DNA of 20,756 nt, from positions 1-20,756 of the forward strand of contig JAEYTV010000267.1 of NCBI GenBank assembly GCA_023433855.1, written 5' to 3'. Shown here in pieces: positions 1-6,962 of this stretch (the first letter of the stretch is position 1; each line of letters begins with the position of its first letter). This stretch comes from Pseudomonadota bacterium. GTDB lineage: Bacteria; Pseudomonadota; Alphaproteobacteria; Rhizobiales; Rhizobiaceae. The notes beneath the pieces are model-generated. The model saw nothing but the letters and a program-made list of their open reading frames with translations. It did not search any database and was not told the origin of the DNA. Made by a program: the position numbers and the translations under genes.

Positions 1-510
1 ATCCTGCAGGGGTCGGGGATAGACCCCTCGCCCGTGGATGGCCGGACGCATCCGACCCTCCCATGTCACCGTCTCGCTCTCGCGGATCGCCAGCAGAAGG
101 TCGAGCTTTTCGGAGAACAGGTCGTCATAGTCGCCGAGGTCGTAGCCGAAGAGCGGAAAGGATTCGATGAAGGAGCCCCGCCCCGCCATGATCTCCGCCC
201 GTCCGCCCGAGATGAGGTCAAGGGTCGCAAACTGCTGGAAGATGCGCGCCGGATCATCGGAAGAGAGCACCGAAACCGCGCTCGTCAGCCGGATGTTCTT
301 TGTCCGGGCCGCTGCGGCCGCCAGCACGGTGGCGGGCGAGGAGACCACGTAGTCGGGGCGGTGATGTTCACCGAGCCCGAAAACGTCGAGCCCGACCTGG
401 TCGGCGAGTTCGATCTCCTCGAGGAGATCTTTGATCCGCCGAGCGCCCTCCGCACCCTTGTCGGAGGCGGCCGCGTCGACATCGCCGAAGGTATGAAGCC
501 CGAGTTCCAT
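1..510 (-). CDS. LLM class flavin-dependent oxidoreductase, N-terminal part (runs off the window)
   Basis: The first 170 residues are visible and the rest lies beyond position 1. The protein begins [11 protein letters not shown] and contains [31 protein letters not shown] and [12 protein letters not shown], the N-terminal half of the TIM-barrel of bacterial luciferase-like monooxygenases. The visible part ends at [11 protein letters not shown], also typical of the family. These cytoplasmic enzymes use reduced FMN (some use F420) to oxygenate small organic substrates; the substrate here cannot be told. The ATG at 510 is preceded by a GGAAG ribosome-binding site. It lies 49 bp downstream of the response-regulator stop with no terminator visible between them, so it may be the last gene of the kinase/regulator transcript. 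Confidence 0.88.
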   Translation of the reverse strand, partial: MELGLHTFGDVDAAASDKGAEGARRIKDLLEEIELADQVGLDVFGLGEHHRPDYVVSSPATVLAAAAARTKNIRLTSAVSVLSSDDPARIFQQFATLDLISGGRAEIMAGRGSFIESFPLFGYDLGDYDDLFSEKLDLLLAIRESETVTWEGRMRPAIHGRGVYPRPLQD

Positions 511-559
511 CTTCCAGTCATCCGTTGATCGATGTCCGTCAGATAGTGTTTCCCTGGGG

Positions 560-982
560 CTAGTACAAACGCGAAAATCTCGAAGCGCCGCTTCCAGATA
601 TTGGATAGTTGAACGCAGGTTCCGCAGGAGGGACGCGTGCGGCGAGAGCCTGGCTTATCGCATTCCTCAGATCGTCCATCATGAACGGCTTGGCGATCAC
701 GGGGCTGCCCGCATGGGCGGCGTCGACGCCGGATGCTCCGTAGCCCGTTGCAAACAGGAATACGATCCCGCGCCGCGACAGCATATCGGCAACCGGGAAG
801 GATTTCCAACCGTCCAGGTTGACGTCGAGAACGGCGAGGTCGAAGTCGGCCTCGCTTGCCAGCCGCAGTGCCTCGGGCAGGCGCATCGCAAGATCGACCA
901 CCTCGTGGCCAAGCTCGACCAGCATGTCCTCGACCATCATGGCGATCATCGCGTCGTCTTCCACCACGAGAACACGCACCAT
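560..982 (-). CDS. Single-domain (CheY-like) response regulator
   Basis: This 140-residue receiver protein has no output domain. The acidic pair is D9/D10 (VVEDDAM), the phosphoacceptor is D53 ([10 protein letters not shown]), the switch threonine is T79 (FATGYG) and the conserved lysine is K98 (AKPF). The last 30 or so residues form an unstructured-looking tail. The start is set at the ATG that gives [10 protein letters not shown]; the frame is open further upstream, but that would overlap the kinase gene. The kinase stop is 1 bp upstream, so the two are almost certainly co-translated, and this protein is the natural acceptor of the kinase's phosphate. Receiver-only proteins paired with HWE kinases are common in Rhizobiales. 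The downstream target is not visible here. Confidence 0.88.
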   Translation of the reverse strand: MVRVLVVEDDAMIAMMVEDMLVELGHEVVDLAMRLPEALRLASEADFDLAVLDVNLDGWKSFPVADMLSRRGIVFLFATGYGASGVDAAHAGSPVIAKPFMMDDLRNAISQALAARVPPAEPAFNYPISGSGASRFSRLY

Positions 983-983
983 G

Positions 984-2144
984 CTAACGCTCCGCGTAGG
1001 GGCTTTGTGGTGCGTCGAGCGTGCACACGAGGCCCGATGGCTGGAAATCGAGCTGCACATGGCCGCCCATTTCGCGGGCGAGCCCCCGCTCCACGAGCAC
1101 CGACCCGAAACCCCGGCGGCTCGGTGGCGTGACCTGCGGGCCGCCGCTCTCCCGCCACGTCATCTTGAGCCGTCCCTGCCCTGCCTCGTTGGTATAGGTC
1201 TCCCAGTGGACCGACACCAGGCCATCTGCATTCGACCATGCCCCGTATTTGAGCGCGTTGGTGGCCATTTCGTGCATGGCGAGGGTCAGTGCAAGCGCGG
1301 TCTTGGGCGTGAGTTTCACATCGTCGCCCTGGAGGACGCACCGGCTCTGGTCGGGGCAATGCGACGCGATGGCCTGTTCGATCGCGCCTTTCATCGAAGC
1401 CCCTACCCAGCGCTCGCCGGTCAGAAGATCGTTGGCCTGCCCGAGCGCCGCCATGCGGCCGGAGAACCTGTGTTGCGCCTCCTTCACATCGCGGCCCTCG
1501 CGGAAGGTCTGGGCGGCGATCGCCTGGGTCATCGCGAGGTTGTTCTTGACGCGGTGGTTGAGTTCGTGGACGACGAGCTTCAGATGTTCTTCGTTGCGCC
1601 GTCTTTCGGTGACATCCGAAGCGGCGCCGAACCACTCTGCGATCTCCCCCTGCTCATTGAGGATCGGCACCGCGCGCGAAGACATCCACCCCTCGGAGCC
1701 GTCTGCCTGCCGAACCCGATGCTCGTATTGGAAGACGCATTTGTTGCGGACCGCCTCATCAATCGCCGCCTCCACCAGAGGCCTGTCCTCGGGAAACAGG
1801 TACATGTCCTTCCAGGCAATGCTGGGCCTATTCACGTCGGCGAGGAGGCCGCGACCGTGCAGTGCGCGCATCTCGGCCCAGTCCGCGCTCATGCGATAGA
1901 CCATGTCGGAGGTTGCGTTGGTCAGCGCCCGGAACCGCTCCTCGCTCTCGCGCAGCCGCCTTTGCGCCAGCACCTGCTTGGTCGTCTCCACGACGATGGC
2001 GATCACGCCGGCCGGCCTGCCGCTTTCGTCCGGCACCGGGGAATAGTCGAGGTTCATCCACACCGGCGCGGGCTTGCCGTGCCGCACAAGCGTAAGCTCC
2101 TGGTTCTCATAGGCGAGCGTGCGACCGGAAAGGCCGACCTTCAT
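984..2144 (-). CDS. HWE-family sensor histidine kinase, PAS-containing (C-terminal 386 residues of a split gene)
   Basis: In this 386-residue frame, residues 1-60 finish a PAS domain that begins in the neighbouring frame upstream. A second PAS with a PAC-like end (SDVTERRR) spans about 67-182. The H-box HELNHRVKNN carries the probable phosphoacceptor His197. The N-box HEMATNALKYGA is at about 291-302 and the defining H-W-E triplet is at 313-315, with a glycine-rich ATP lid after it. No membrane segment is seen, so it should be a cytoplasmic sensor. HWE kinases are often light, redox or stress sensors in alphaproteobacteria, but the signal here is unknown. The first ATG overlaps the stop of the upstream PAS frame as ATGA, and no good ribosome-binding site sits at the right distance. 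The intact ancestral protein was probably about 500 residues. The response regulator follows at 1 bp. Confidence 0.85.
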   Translation of the reverse strand: MKVGLSGRTLAYENQELTLVRHGKPAPVWMNLDYSPVPDESGRPAGVIAIVVETTKQVLAQRRLRESEERFRALTNATSDMVYRMSADWAEMRALHGRGLLADVNRPSIAWKDMYLFPEDRPLVEAAIDEAVRNKCVFQYEHRVRQADGSEGWMSSRAVPILNEQGEIAEWFGAASDVTERRRNEEHLKLVVHELNHRVKNNLAMTQAIAAQTFREGRDVKEAQHRFSGRMAALGQANDLLTGERWVGASMKGAIEQAIASHCPDQSRCVLQGDDVKLTPKTALALTLAMHEMATNALKYGAWSNADGLVSVHWETYTNEAGQGRLKMTWRESGGPQVTPPSRRGFGSVLVERGLAREMGGHVQLDFQPSGLVCTLDAPQSPYAER

Positions 2145-2482
2145 GACATTGTCGTTGAAGTCGGCATCTCCTTCCAGCCTTCCCGTACCTTGGAGCCCAA
2201 CAACTGCGGGTGCCGCTCGCCCGCAAAGACGGAATAGGCGTCGTTATAGATCATGATGCCGTCTTCGCCCCACAGCAGCACAATCGGCACCGGTGACAGT
2301 AGCAGCATGTTGGTGATCGTCTTGAGGCTCTGGGGCCATTCGGAGATCGGGCCAAGCGGCGTCCTCGACCAGTCGAAGGCACGGATCAGCTCTCCGGTCT
2401 CCCCTCCCTTCAACGGAAATGAAGGGGGATTCTTGTCAGACGGGGAATGCAAGGCCAATGACTGCTCCGGCAATACGGACAA
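2141..2482 (-). pseudogene. N-terminal PAS part of the HWE kinase, separated by a frameshift
   Basis: This is a 113-codon frame. From about residue 31 it matches the conserved N-terminus of PAS-containing HWE kinases: AFDWSRTPLGPISEWPQSLK, then LLLSPVPIVLLWGEDGIMIY and GERHPQLLGSKVREGW. After that tryptophan the frame runs out of the family pattern and stops at 2141. The neighbouring frame continues it as DADFNDNVMKVGL. One missing base between about 2155 and 2175 explains the break. It could be a true mutation, a sequencing error, or a split into two coupled proteins, since the junction is ATGA. The start is uncertain: only TTG or CTG codons are available, and 2482 (TTG) is the furthest upstream. 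Upstream lies an EcfG-type promoter. Confidence 0.7.
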
Positions 2483-2529
2483 GGTATACCGGACGCACCA
2501 CAGCCCGGCGTTTTCCCAACGGTCCTAGA

Positions 2530-2554
2530 AACGTCCCGCTTGGCCGGATGTTCC
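2530..2554 (-). promoter_or_regulatory. EcfG/RpoE2-type (general stress response) promoter of the HWE kinase operon
   Basis: On the minus strand GGAAC (2554-2550) is followed after 16 bases by CGTT (2533-2530). This matches the alphaproteobacterial general-stress sigma consensus GGAAC-N16/17-[CG]GTT exactly. It lies about 48 bp before the first possible start of the kinase. A 7-bp inverted repeat, GCTTGGC (2538-2544) and GCCAAGC (2564-2570), surrounds the -35 element; it may be an operator or a weak terminator for the SRPBCC gene upstream. Confidence 0.68.
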
Positions 2555-2618
2555 CTTGAAACAGCCAAGCAGATCGGCCTTTCCCGCCTGCTTCCGCCGT
2601 CATGCCGAGCAGCGCGGC

Positions 2619-3089
2619 TCAGAAGGTCCTGGCGACCTCCTCCAACTGGCCGGCGACAATCCCCCAGCCCTCATGGAAGCCCATCTCCTCGTGGGCCTTC
2701 TTGTCCTCCGCGGTCCAGTGCAGCGCGGTCGCCGTGTACTTCGTCCGCCCGTTGCCAAGATCCTCGAATTCGACGATGCCGGTCATGAACGGTTTTTCGG
2801 ACGGGACCCAGGCACTGGTGTAGGCATCGGTGAAGACAAGCTTCCTGTTCGGAACGACCTCCAGGTAGATTCCGGGATTGGGGACTTTCTCGCCTTCGGG
2901 ACCTTCCATCAGGATGAAGCACGAGCCGCCCGGCCGCACATCCAGCCGCGCCTCGGTCACCTTCCACGGCTTCGGACAGAACCATTCGCCCATGCGTTCC
3001 GGCGTCGTCCACGCCCTGTACAGCTTCTCGGCAGGAACATCCATTTCACGAACCAGTTGCAGCGCGCGGCTTGCGGAATCGCTCGTCAT
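2619..3089 (-). CDS. SRPBCC / AHSA1-like (activator of Hsp90 ATPase homologue) domain protein
   Basis: This 156-residue single-domain protein has the START/AHSA1 pattern: an N-terminal strand VREMDVPAEKLYRAWTTPERMGEWFCPKP, a central GGSCFILMEGPEGEKVPNPG stretch, FTDAYTSAWVPSEKPFMTG, and a C-terminal helix HEEMGFHEGWGIVAGQLEEV. The fold makes a deep hydrophobic pocket for small ligands, but no ligand or reaction can be assigned. The ATG at 3089 has an upstream GAGGAGA ribosome-binding site. It lies 100 bp downstream of the ECF42-type sigma gene in the same direction and has its own candidate promoter (3135-3161) matching the one before the DGPF gene. SRPBCC proteins often accompany ECF sigma factors of this class, so I infer it is part of that regulon. 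Confidence 0.85.
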   Translation of the reverse strand: MTSDSASRALQLVREMDVPAEKLYRAWTTPERMGEWFCPKPWKVTEARLDVRPGGSCFILMEGPEGEKVPNPGIYLEVVPNRKLVFTDAYTSAWVPSEKPFMTGIVEFEDLGNGRTKYTATALHWTAEDKKAHEEMGFHEGWGIVAGQLEEVARTF

Positions 3090-3134
3090 TTCGGTCTCCT
3101 CGGTTTCAATGATGATCTCGGATCTCCTGCCAAG

Positions 3135-3161
3135 GACGGATGAGAACAGTCAGACCCGACA
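3135..3161 (-). promoter_or_regulatory. Candidate ECF42-type promoter before the SRPBCC gene
   Basis: The minus strand reads TGTCGG (3161-3156), 17 bases, then CGTC (3138-3135), 45 bp before the ATG at 3089. The ECF42 group is reported, as I recall it, to use TGTCGA at -35 and CG[AT]C at -10. The same architecture occurs before the DGPF gene at 4832-4858. Confidence 0.5.
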
Positions 3162-3189
3162 CCGCAGCTGGAACGAGATGCAGAATGAA

Positions 3190-4440
3190 TCAGGCGGGGG
3201 ATTTCACCAAGCCGAGCTTGTCGATCTGCTGGCGGATGTGGGCGCATTCCGCCGGCGAATTGGCCAGCGCAATGGCCCGGTCGAACGCTTCGCGGGCCTC
3301 GGCGCTGCGACCGGCCTGCATCAGGAGGGCTCCCCGCACGCCATGGAAATAGAAATAGCTGTCGAGCTTTCCGGCAAGCCCGTCGACGAGCCCCAGCGCC
3401 TCTTGTGGCCCCTGGAGCTTGGACAGCGCAACCGCCCGGTTGAGCGCGACCACCGGTGTCGGGTGGATGCGCTCCAGAAGTTCGTAAAGAAGAACGATCT
3501 GCTGCCAATCAGTCTCCGCCGGCGCAGCGGCGCGCGCGTGAAGCGCAGCGATCGCGGCCTGGACCTGGTACGGGCCCGGCGTGCGGTGACGGATCGCCTT
3601 GTCCAGAAGCGCGAGCGCCTCGTTGATCGAGCCGCGGTCCCAGAGGTTGCGGTCCTGGTTTTCGAGGAGCACGATCTGCCCCTCGGCGTCGAACCGCGCG
3701 CCGGCGCGGGAATGCTGGAGCAGCATGAGGGCCAGCAGCCCCATCACCTCCGGTTCGGCCGGAAAGATGCGCAGCAGGAGCCTCCCGAGCCGTATCGCTT
3801 CCTCGCAGAAGGCGGCGCTGCCCGGGTTGCTGATGCCCGCGGAATAACCTTCGTTGAAGACGAGGTAGATCATCGCCGAGACGGTCGTCAGCCGCTCGGC
3901 CCTTTCTGCAGCACCCGGCGTCTCGAACGGAACGCCCGCTCTGGCGACGCGGGCCTTGGCGCGCGTGATGCGCTGTTCCATGGCAGCATCGCTGACGATA
4001 AAGGCGCGGGCAATCTGCGGCACGGCCAGGCCCGACACGATCCTGAGCGCCAGTGCGATCTGTTGCGTGGCTGGAAGATCGGGATGGCAGCAGATGAACA
4101 TGAGGCGCAGGATGTCGTCGCGGTAATTGGAACTGTCGAGCCGGTCGGCGATATCCTCCTCCGCGTCGGAAAGGTCCGAGAAGGCTTCCTCCTCCGGCAG
4201 CGGATCGTTCTTCGAACGCCTGCGGATGGCATCGATGCCGCTGTTGCGGCCGACAAAGATCAGCCACGCCGCAGGATCGCGTGGCGCACCCTTGTCCGCC
4301 CAGGTCCGCACCGCACGAAGGCAGGCTTCCTGAAAGGCCTCTTCGGCCGTATCGAGGTCGCGGAAATAACGAAGCAGCGCGCCAAGGGCCTGCGGGCGCG
4401 CGGCCGTCACGGCAAGCTCGATCCAGCCGATGTCGGTCAT
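3190..4440 (-). CDS. ECF42-type RNA polymerase sigma factor with C-terminal TPR-like extension (DUF6596)
   Basis: This 416-residue protein is about twice the usual ECF length. Region 2 is seen at about 15-75 (YFRDLDTAEEAFQEACLRAV, then PAAWLIFVGRNSGIDAIRRR). Region 4 spans about 115-170 (LPATQQIALALRIVSGLAVP, ARAFIVSDAAMEQRITRAKA). Then comes the DUF6596 segment (IYLVFNEGYSAG, EAIRLGRLLL) and a helical TPR-like C-terminus containing TPVVALNRAVALSKLQGP. This layout, with a DGPF/YCII gene directly upstream, defines the ECF42 group. No anti-sigma factor gene is present; in this group the C-terminal extension is thought to take that role. The start codon overlaps the upstream gene by 4 bp (4437-4440), so translation is coupled. 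It probably activates its own operon through the motif at 4832-4858. Confidence 0.9.
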   Translation of the reverse strand: MTDIGWIELAVTAARPQALGALLRYFRDLDTAEEAFQEACLRAVRTWADKGAPRDPAAWLIFVGRNSGIDAIRRRSKNDPLPEEEAFSDLSDAEEDIADRLDSSNYRDDILRLMFICCHPDLPATQQIALALRIVSGLAVPQIARAFIVSDAAMEQRITRAKARVARAGVPFETPGAAERAERLTTVSAMIYLVFNEGYSAGISNPGSAAFCEEAIRLGRLLLRIFPAEPEVMGLLALMLLQHSRAGARFDAEGQIVLLENQDRNLWDRGSINEALALLDKAIRHRTPGPYQVQAAIAALHARAAAPAETDWQQIVLLYELLERIHPTPVVALNRAVALSKLQGPQEALGLVDGLAGKLDSYFYFHGVRGALLMQAGRSAEAREAFDRAIALANSPAECAHIRQQIDKLGLVKSPA

Positions 4441-4811
4441 GTCTTCATCTCCCCCGGATGAAACACGTAGAAAGGACGGATTTCATAGGAGGTCGAGCCA
4501 GGATTGACCTTCGACAGTTCCTTGGTAAAGGCGACCACCTCCTCCAGGCTGTCGGCTTCCAGCGTGTAGAAACCGAGCAGCGCTTCCTTGGTTTCGGCGA
4601 AGGGGCCGTCGAGCACGAGCGGTTCCTCCTTGCCCTTGCGTACGGTCGTGGCCGCCGTCGTCGGCATCAGACGGCCGACGGGGCCGAGCTTGCCCGCCTC
4701 CGCCAGCGGACGCTGCACCTCCTGCAGCCGGGCCATGACTGTCTCCTCTTCCTCCTTGGACCAGGCAAAGACGGTTTCCTCATGGGCATAGCAAAGAATG
4801 GCATAAAGCAT
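4437..4811 (-). CDS. YCII-related DGPF-domain protein
   Basis: This 124-residue protein begins MLYAILCYAHEE and carries the signature DGPFAETKEALLGF at about 68-81, the hallmark of DGPF proteins (YCII superfamily, a dimeric ferredoxin-like fold). The biochemical role of the family is not established; YCII relatives have an active-site-like His/Asp pair. A strong AGGAGGA ribosome-binding site precedes the ATG at 4811. The stop overlaps the start of the sigma factor gene (ATGA type), the standard partnership of ECF42 sigma factors. A candidate self-regulated ECF42 promoter lies just upstream. It is divergent from the glutathione transferase gene, sharing a 142-bp intergenic region. Confidence 0.9.
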   Translation of the reverse strand: MLYAILCYAHEETVFAWSKEEEETVMARLQEVQRPLAEAGKLGPVGRLMPTTAATTVRKGKEEPLVLDGPFAETKEALLGFYTLEADSLEEVVAFTKELSKVNPGSTSYEIRPFYVFHPGEMKT

Positions 4812-4831
4812 GTCGGTCTCCTCCTGTTGAA

Positions 4832-4858
4832 GACGAAGGAGTACCCGGGGATCCGACC
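4832..4858 (-). promoter_or_regulatory. Candidate ECF42-type promoter before the DGPF/sigma operon
   Basis: The minus strand reads GGTCGG (4858-4853), 17 bases, then CGTC (4835-4832). It has the same spacing and the same GTCGG and CGTC cores as the motif at 3135-3161. It lies 20 bp before the ATG at 4811, so the leader would be short and start close to the ribosome-binding site. Confidence 0.45.
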
Positions 4859-4953
4859 GCGCGCATCAAAAAATCTCGTCGGAGGGTGTCTGGCGGATTG
4901 GCAGGCACCCGGTATAGTCGGCCCGAAAGATCCGCACGCGCGAGGAGCATCCC

Positions 4954-5658
4954 ATGGCCGACCTTTCCGCCTTCCCGATCACCACCAAATGGCCCGCCCG
5001 GAACCCGGAAATCCTCCAGCTCTATTCCGCACCGACGCCGAACGGCGTCAAGGTCTCGATCATGCTGGAGGAGATCGGCCTCCCCTACGAGCCGCATTTC
5101 ATCAACATCGGCGCCGACGAGACCTGGGGACCGGAATATCTGGCGTTGAACCCGAACGGCAAGATTCCGGCGATCATCGATCCGGATGGTCCCGGTGGCA
5201 AACCGCTCGGTCTTTTCGAATCGGGCGCAATCCTGATCTATCTCGCCGAGAAGACCGGCAAGCTCCTGCCATCGGACCCCGCCGGGCGCTACGAGACCAT
5301 CCAATGGGTGATGTTCCAGATGGGCGGTATAGGGCCGATCTTCGGGCAGGTCGGCTTCTTCCACAAGTTCGCCGGCAAGGACATCGAGGACAAGCGCCCC
5401 CTGGAGCGCTACGTCAAGGAATCGGCCCGCCTGATCCGGGTGATCGAGACGCGGCTCGAAGGGCGCCAGTGGATCATGGGCGACGAGTACACCATCGCCG
5501 ATATTTCCATGCTGGGCTGGGTGCGCAACCTGATCGGCTTTTATGGCGCGGCGGAACTCGTTGAATACGACCAGTTGGAGAACGTTCCGAAATGGCTCGA
5601 ACGTGGCCTTGCCCGCCCGGCGGTGCAACGCGGCCTGCAAATACCCAGGCGTCCTTAG
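4954..5658 (+). CDS. Glutathione S-transferase, nu-class (YghU/YfcG-like)
   Basis: This 234-residue protein has an N-terminal thioredoxin-like domain (about 20-105) and a C-terminal helical domain. The T28-P29-N30 triplet in LYSAPTPNGVKVSIMLEEIG matches the Thr/Asn active-site arrangement of nu-class enzymes, which act as glutathione-disulfide-dependent peroxidases or reductases. NPNGKIPAIID supplies the cis-proline loop and FESGAI the glutathione-carboxylate contact. WIMGDEYTIADIS is the N-capping motif of the C-terminal domain. The ATG at 4954 has a GAGGAG ribosome-binding site. It leads a plus-strand run of three genes (GST, GFA, VOC) that all suggest small-molecule or thiol detoxification, though shared transcription is not proven. 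Confidence 0.9.
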   Translation: MADLSAFPITTKWPARNPEILQLYSAPTPNGVKVSIMLEEIGLPYEPHFINIGADETWGPEYLALNPNGKIPAIIDPDGPGGKPLGLFESGAILIYLAEKTGKLLPSDPAGRYETIQWVMFQMGGIGPIFGQVGFFHKFAGKDIEDKRPLERYVKESARLIRVIETRLEGRQWIMGDEYTIADISMLGWVRNLIGFYGAAELVEYDQLENVPKWLERGLARPAVQRGLQIPRRP

Positions 5659-5702
5659 TCGAGCCTCAGTCAGTCCAGTCACACAACGCTCGGAGTTCTC
5701 CA

Positions 5703-6158
5703 GTGCCAAAACCAGATCTTCCCATAGAAGGTGGATGCCGCTGCGGCCAGATCCGCTTGAGGATCAGCGCCCAGCCGATCCTGACGATGGCCTGCCATTG
5801 CACCGGATGCCAGAGGATGAGCGCCAGCGCCTATTCGCTCTCGGCCGCCATTCCCGCTGAAGGCTTCGAGGTCACGCAGGGCGAGCCGGTCCTCGGCGGC
5901 CTGCACGGCCCGCAGGCGCGCCATTATCACTGCCCGTACTGCAAGAGCTGGATGTTCACCCGGCCGCAGGGAATGGACATGTTCGTCAATCTGCGGCCGA
6001 CCATGCTCGACGACGCGAAATGGTTCTCGCCGTTCATCGAGACATACACCTGCGAAAAGCTTCCCTGGGCAACCACGCCGGCGGTCCACTCCTATGAAAG
6101 GTTTCCACCGCTCGAAGACTATGACCGCCTCGCAAGGGAATTCGCAGGGCGGGACTGA
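5703..6158 (+). CDS. GFA (glutathione-dependent formaldehyde-activating)/CENP-V family Cys-rich zinc protein
   Basis: This 151-residue protein contains all seven zinc-binding cysteines expected for the fold: C12 and C14 (GGCRCGQIRL), C31, C33 and C36 (CHCTGCQRMS), and C77 and C80 (CPYCKSW). Members bind zinc. Some bind glutathione or formaldehyde adducts, but most have no proven activity, so the family name should not be taken as function. The start is placed at GTG 5703, with GGAG 7 bases upstream; the frame stays open further 5' but would overlap the GST gene in another frame. It follows the GST gene by 44 bp. A GC hairpin (GTCCCG-N5-CGGGAC) begins 6 bp after the stop. Confidence 0.87.
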   Translation: MPKPDLPIEGGCRCGQIRLRISAQPILTMACHCTGCQRMSASAYSLSAAIPAEGFEVTQGEPVLGGLHGPQARHYHCPYCKSWMFTRPQGMDMFVNLRPTMLDDAKWFSPFIETYTCEKLPWATTPAVHSYERFPPLEDYDRLAREFAGRD

Positions 6159-6163
6159 AATCC

Positions 6164-6180
6164 GTCCCGGGTGTCGGGAC
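6164..6180 (+). terminator. Possible weak terminator or stem-loop after the GFA gene
   Basis: A perfect 6-bp inverted repeat, GTCCCG-GGTGT-CGGGAC, begins 6 bp after the stop codon. It is followed by a C-rich stretch rather than a T tract, so at most it is an inefficient or Rho-assisted terminator before the VOC gene. Confidence 0.28.
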
Positions 6181-6246
6181 CGGCCCCCCTTGTCCGTCCT
6201 TGGGCAGGTTCGCCAGGAACCTGAACAAACCGAGGAGGGAATCGCG

Positions 6247-6684
6247 GTGAATACGACGGCAGAAAGAAGCAGCGCACAGGCAGAGGCTCGCGTTCTAGGA
6301 GGCGTGGTCGCCTATCTCCAGGTCGACGGCGCCATGAAGGCGGCCGAGTTTTACACGAAGGCGTTCGGGGCGACCATCGAGGGCTTCCATCCCCTCGACG
6401 AGAAGGGCCGGACGATGCATGTCCACCTCTATGTCAACGGCAGCTCGCTGATGCTCGGCGACGCCTATCCGGACTATGGCTATCCGCTGGAGAAACCGCA
6501 GGCCTTCACCGTCATGCTGCCTCTCTCAAGCGGTGAGATCGATGTCTGGTGGAAACGCGCCGTCGATGCCGGGCTCGAGGTGGTGACCGACCTGCAGGTG
6601 ATGTTCTGGGGAGATCGCTACGGACAGCTCCGCGACCCCTTTGGCGTGTCGTGGGCGATGAACGCTCCCGTCGCGAAGGAGTAA
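6247..6684 (+). CDS. VOC (glyoxalase/bleomycin-resistance, PhnB-like) family protein
   Basis: This 145-residue protein contains GGVVAYLQVDGAMKAAEFYT, KAFGATIEGFHPLDEKGRTM, LMLGDAYPDYGYPLEKPQAF and a C-terminal MFWGDRYGQLRDPFGVSWAM, typical of PhnB-like members of the vicinal-oxygen-chelate superfamily. These small dimeric proteins include metal-dependent isomerases and dioxygenases and also drug-binding proteins; the reaction here is not predictable. The start is GTG 6247, chosen because a GAGGAGGGA ribosome-binding site lies 6 bases upstream; the frame continues open upstream into the GFA gene. It is 88 bp downstream of the GFA gene. A long nested palindrome follows 9 bp after the stop. Confidence 0.85.
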   Translation: MNTTAERSSAQAEARVLGGVVAYLQVDGAMKAAEFYTKAFGATIEGFHPLDEKGRTMHVHLYVNGSSLMLGDAYPDYGYPLEKPQAFTVMLPLSSGEIDVWWKRAVDAGLEVVTDLQVMFWGDRYGQLRDPFGVSWAMNAPVAKE

Positions 6685-6693
6685 ATACATCAA

Positions 6694-6768
6694 CTGCAGA
6701 CGCCCATCCATTCCCGCGGCGGCAGGAACGGGAGGCCGGCGTCGCGGGAACAGGCGTTTGGGCTGCAG
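6694..6768 (+). repeat. Nested palindromic intergenic element
   Basis: Three inverted repeats are nested in register: CTGCAG (6694-6699) with CTGCAG (6763-6768), ACGCC (6700-6704) with GGCGT (6753-6757), and TTCCCGCG (6711-6718) with CGCGGGAA (6743-6750) around a 24-base loop. As RNA this would fold into one long interrupted hairpin of about 19 bp. No T tract follows. It may be an mRNA 3' structure, a Rho-dependent end, or a copy of a rhizobial palindromic intergenic repeat. Confidence 0.5.
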
Positions 6769-6838
6769 ATCCCCACGGGACCTCTCAAACCGGCGGACGG
6801 CACAGTCTTCAAACCTTTGTGACCGCATTGGCCCCATT

Positions 6839-6866
6839 TTGACACGGATATTAACCTTTCGATAAC
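6839..6866 (+). promoter_or_regulatory. Probable housekeeping-sigma promoter of the ialB-like gene
   Basis: TTGACA (6839-6844) is followed after 16 bases by GATAAC (6861-6866): a perfect -35 and a 4-of-6 -10. It would give a leader of about 90 bases before the ATG at 6963. That leader contains a direct repeat, AGGCCTGT, near 6900 and 6942. Confidence 0.45.
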
Positions 6867-6962
6867 CGAGGGAAACTTGAATAAGCCCATTCTGAAATGA
6901 GGCCTGTTTGACGATTGGGGACCATATCCTCACTCCGCAGGCCTGTCGCTTGTGGAGACATC

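Noticed and set aside
819..2237. A 472-codon plus-strand frame over the HWE kinase
   Set aside because: The minus strand carries unmistakable histidine kinase and receiver motifs; the plus-strand translation is low-complexity and matches nothing I know.
2878..4461. A 527-codon plus-strand frame over the sigma factor
   Set aside because: It is a shadow of the ECF42 gene; the minus strand has sigma regions 2 and 4 and a coupled upstream gene.
4913..4918. TATAGT as a -10 box for the GST gene
   Set aside because: No acceptable -35 hexamer lies at 16-18 bp; not enough for a promoter call.
6900..6949. AGGCCTGT direct repeat before the ialB-like gene
   Set aside because: Two 8-bp copies 40 bases apart are not enough to call an operator; mentioned only with the promoter.
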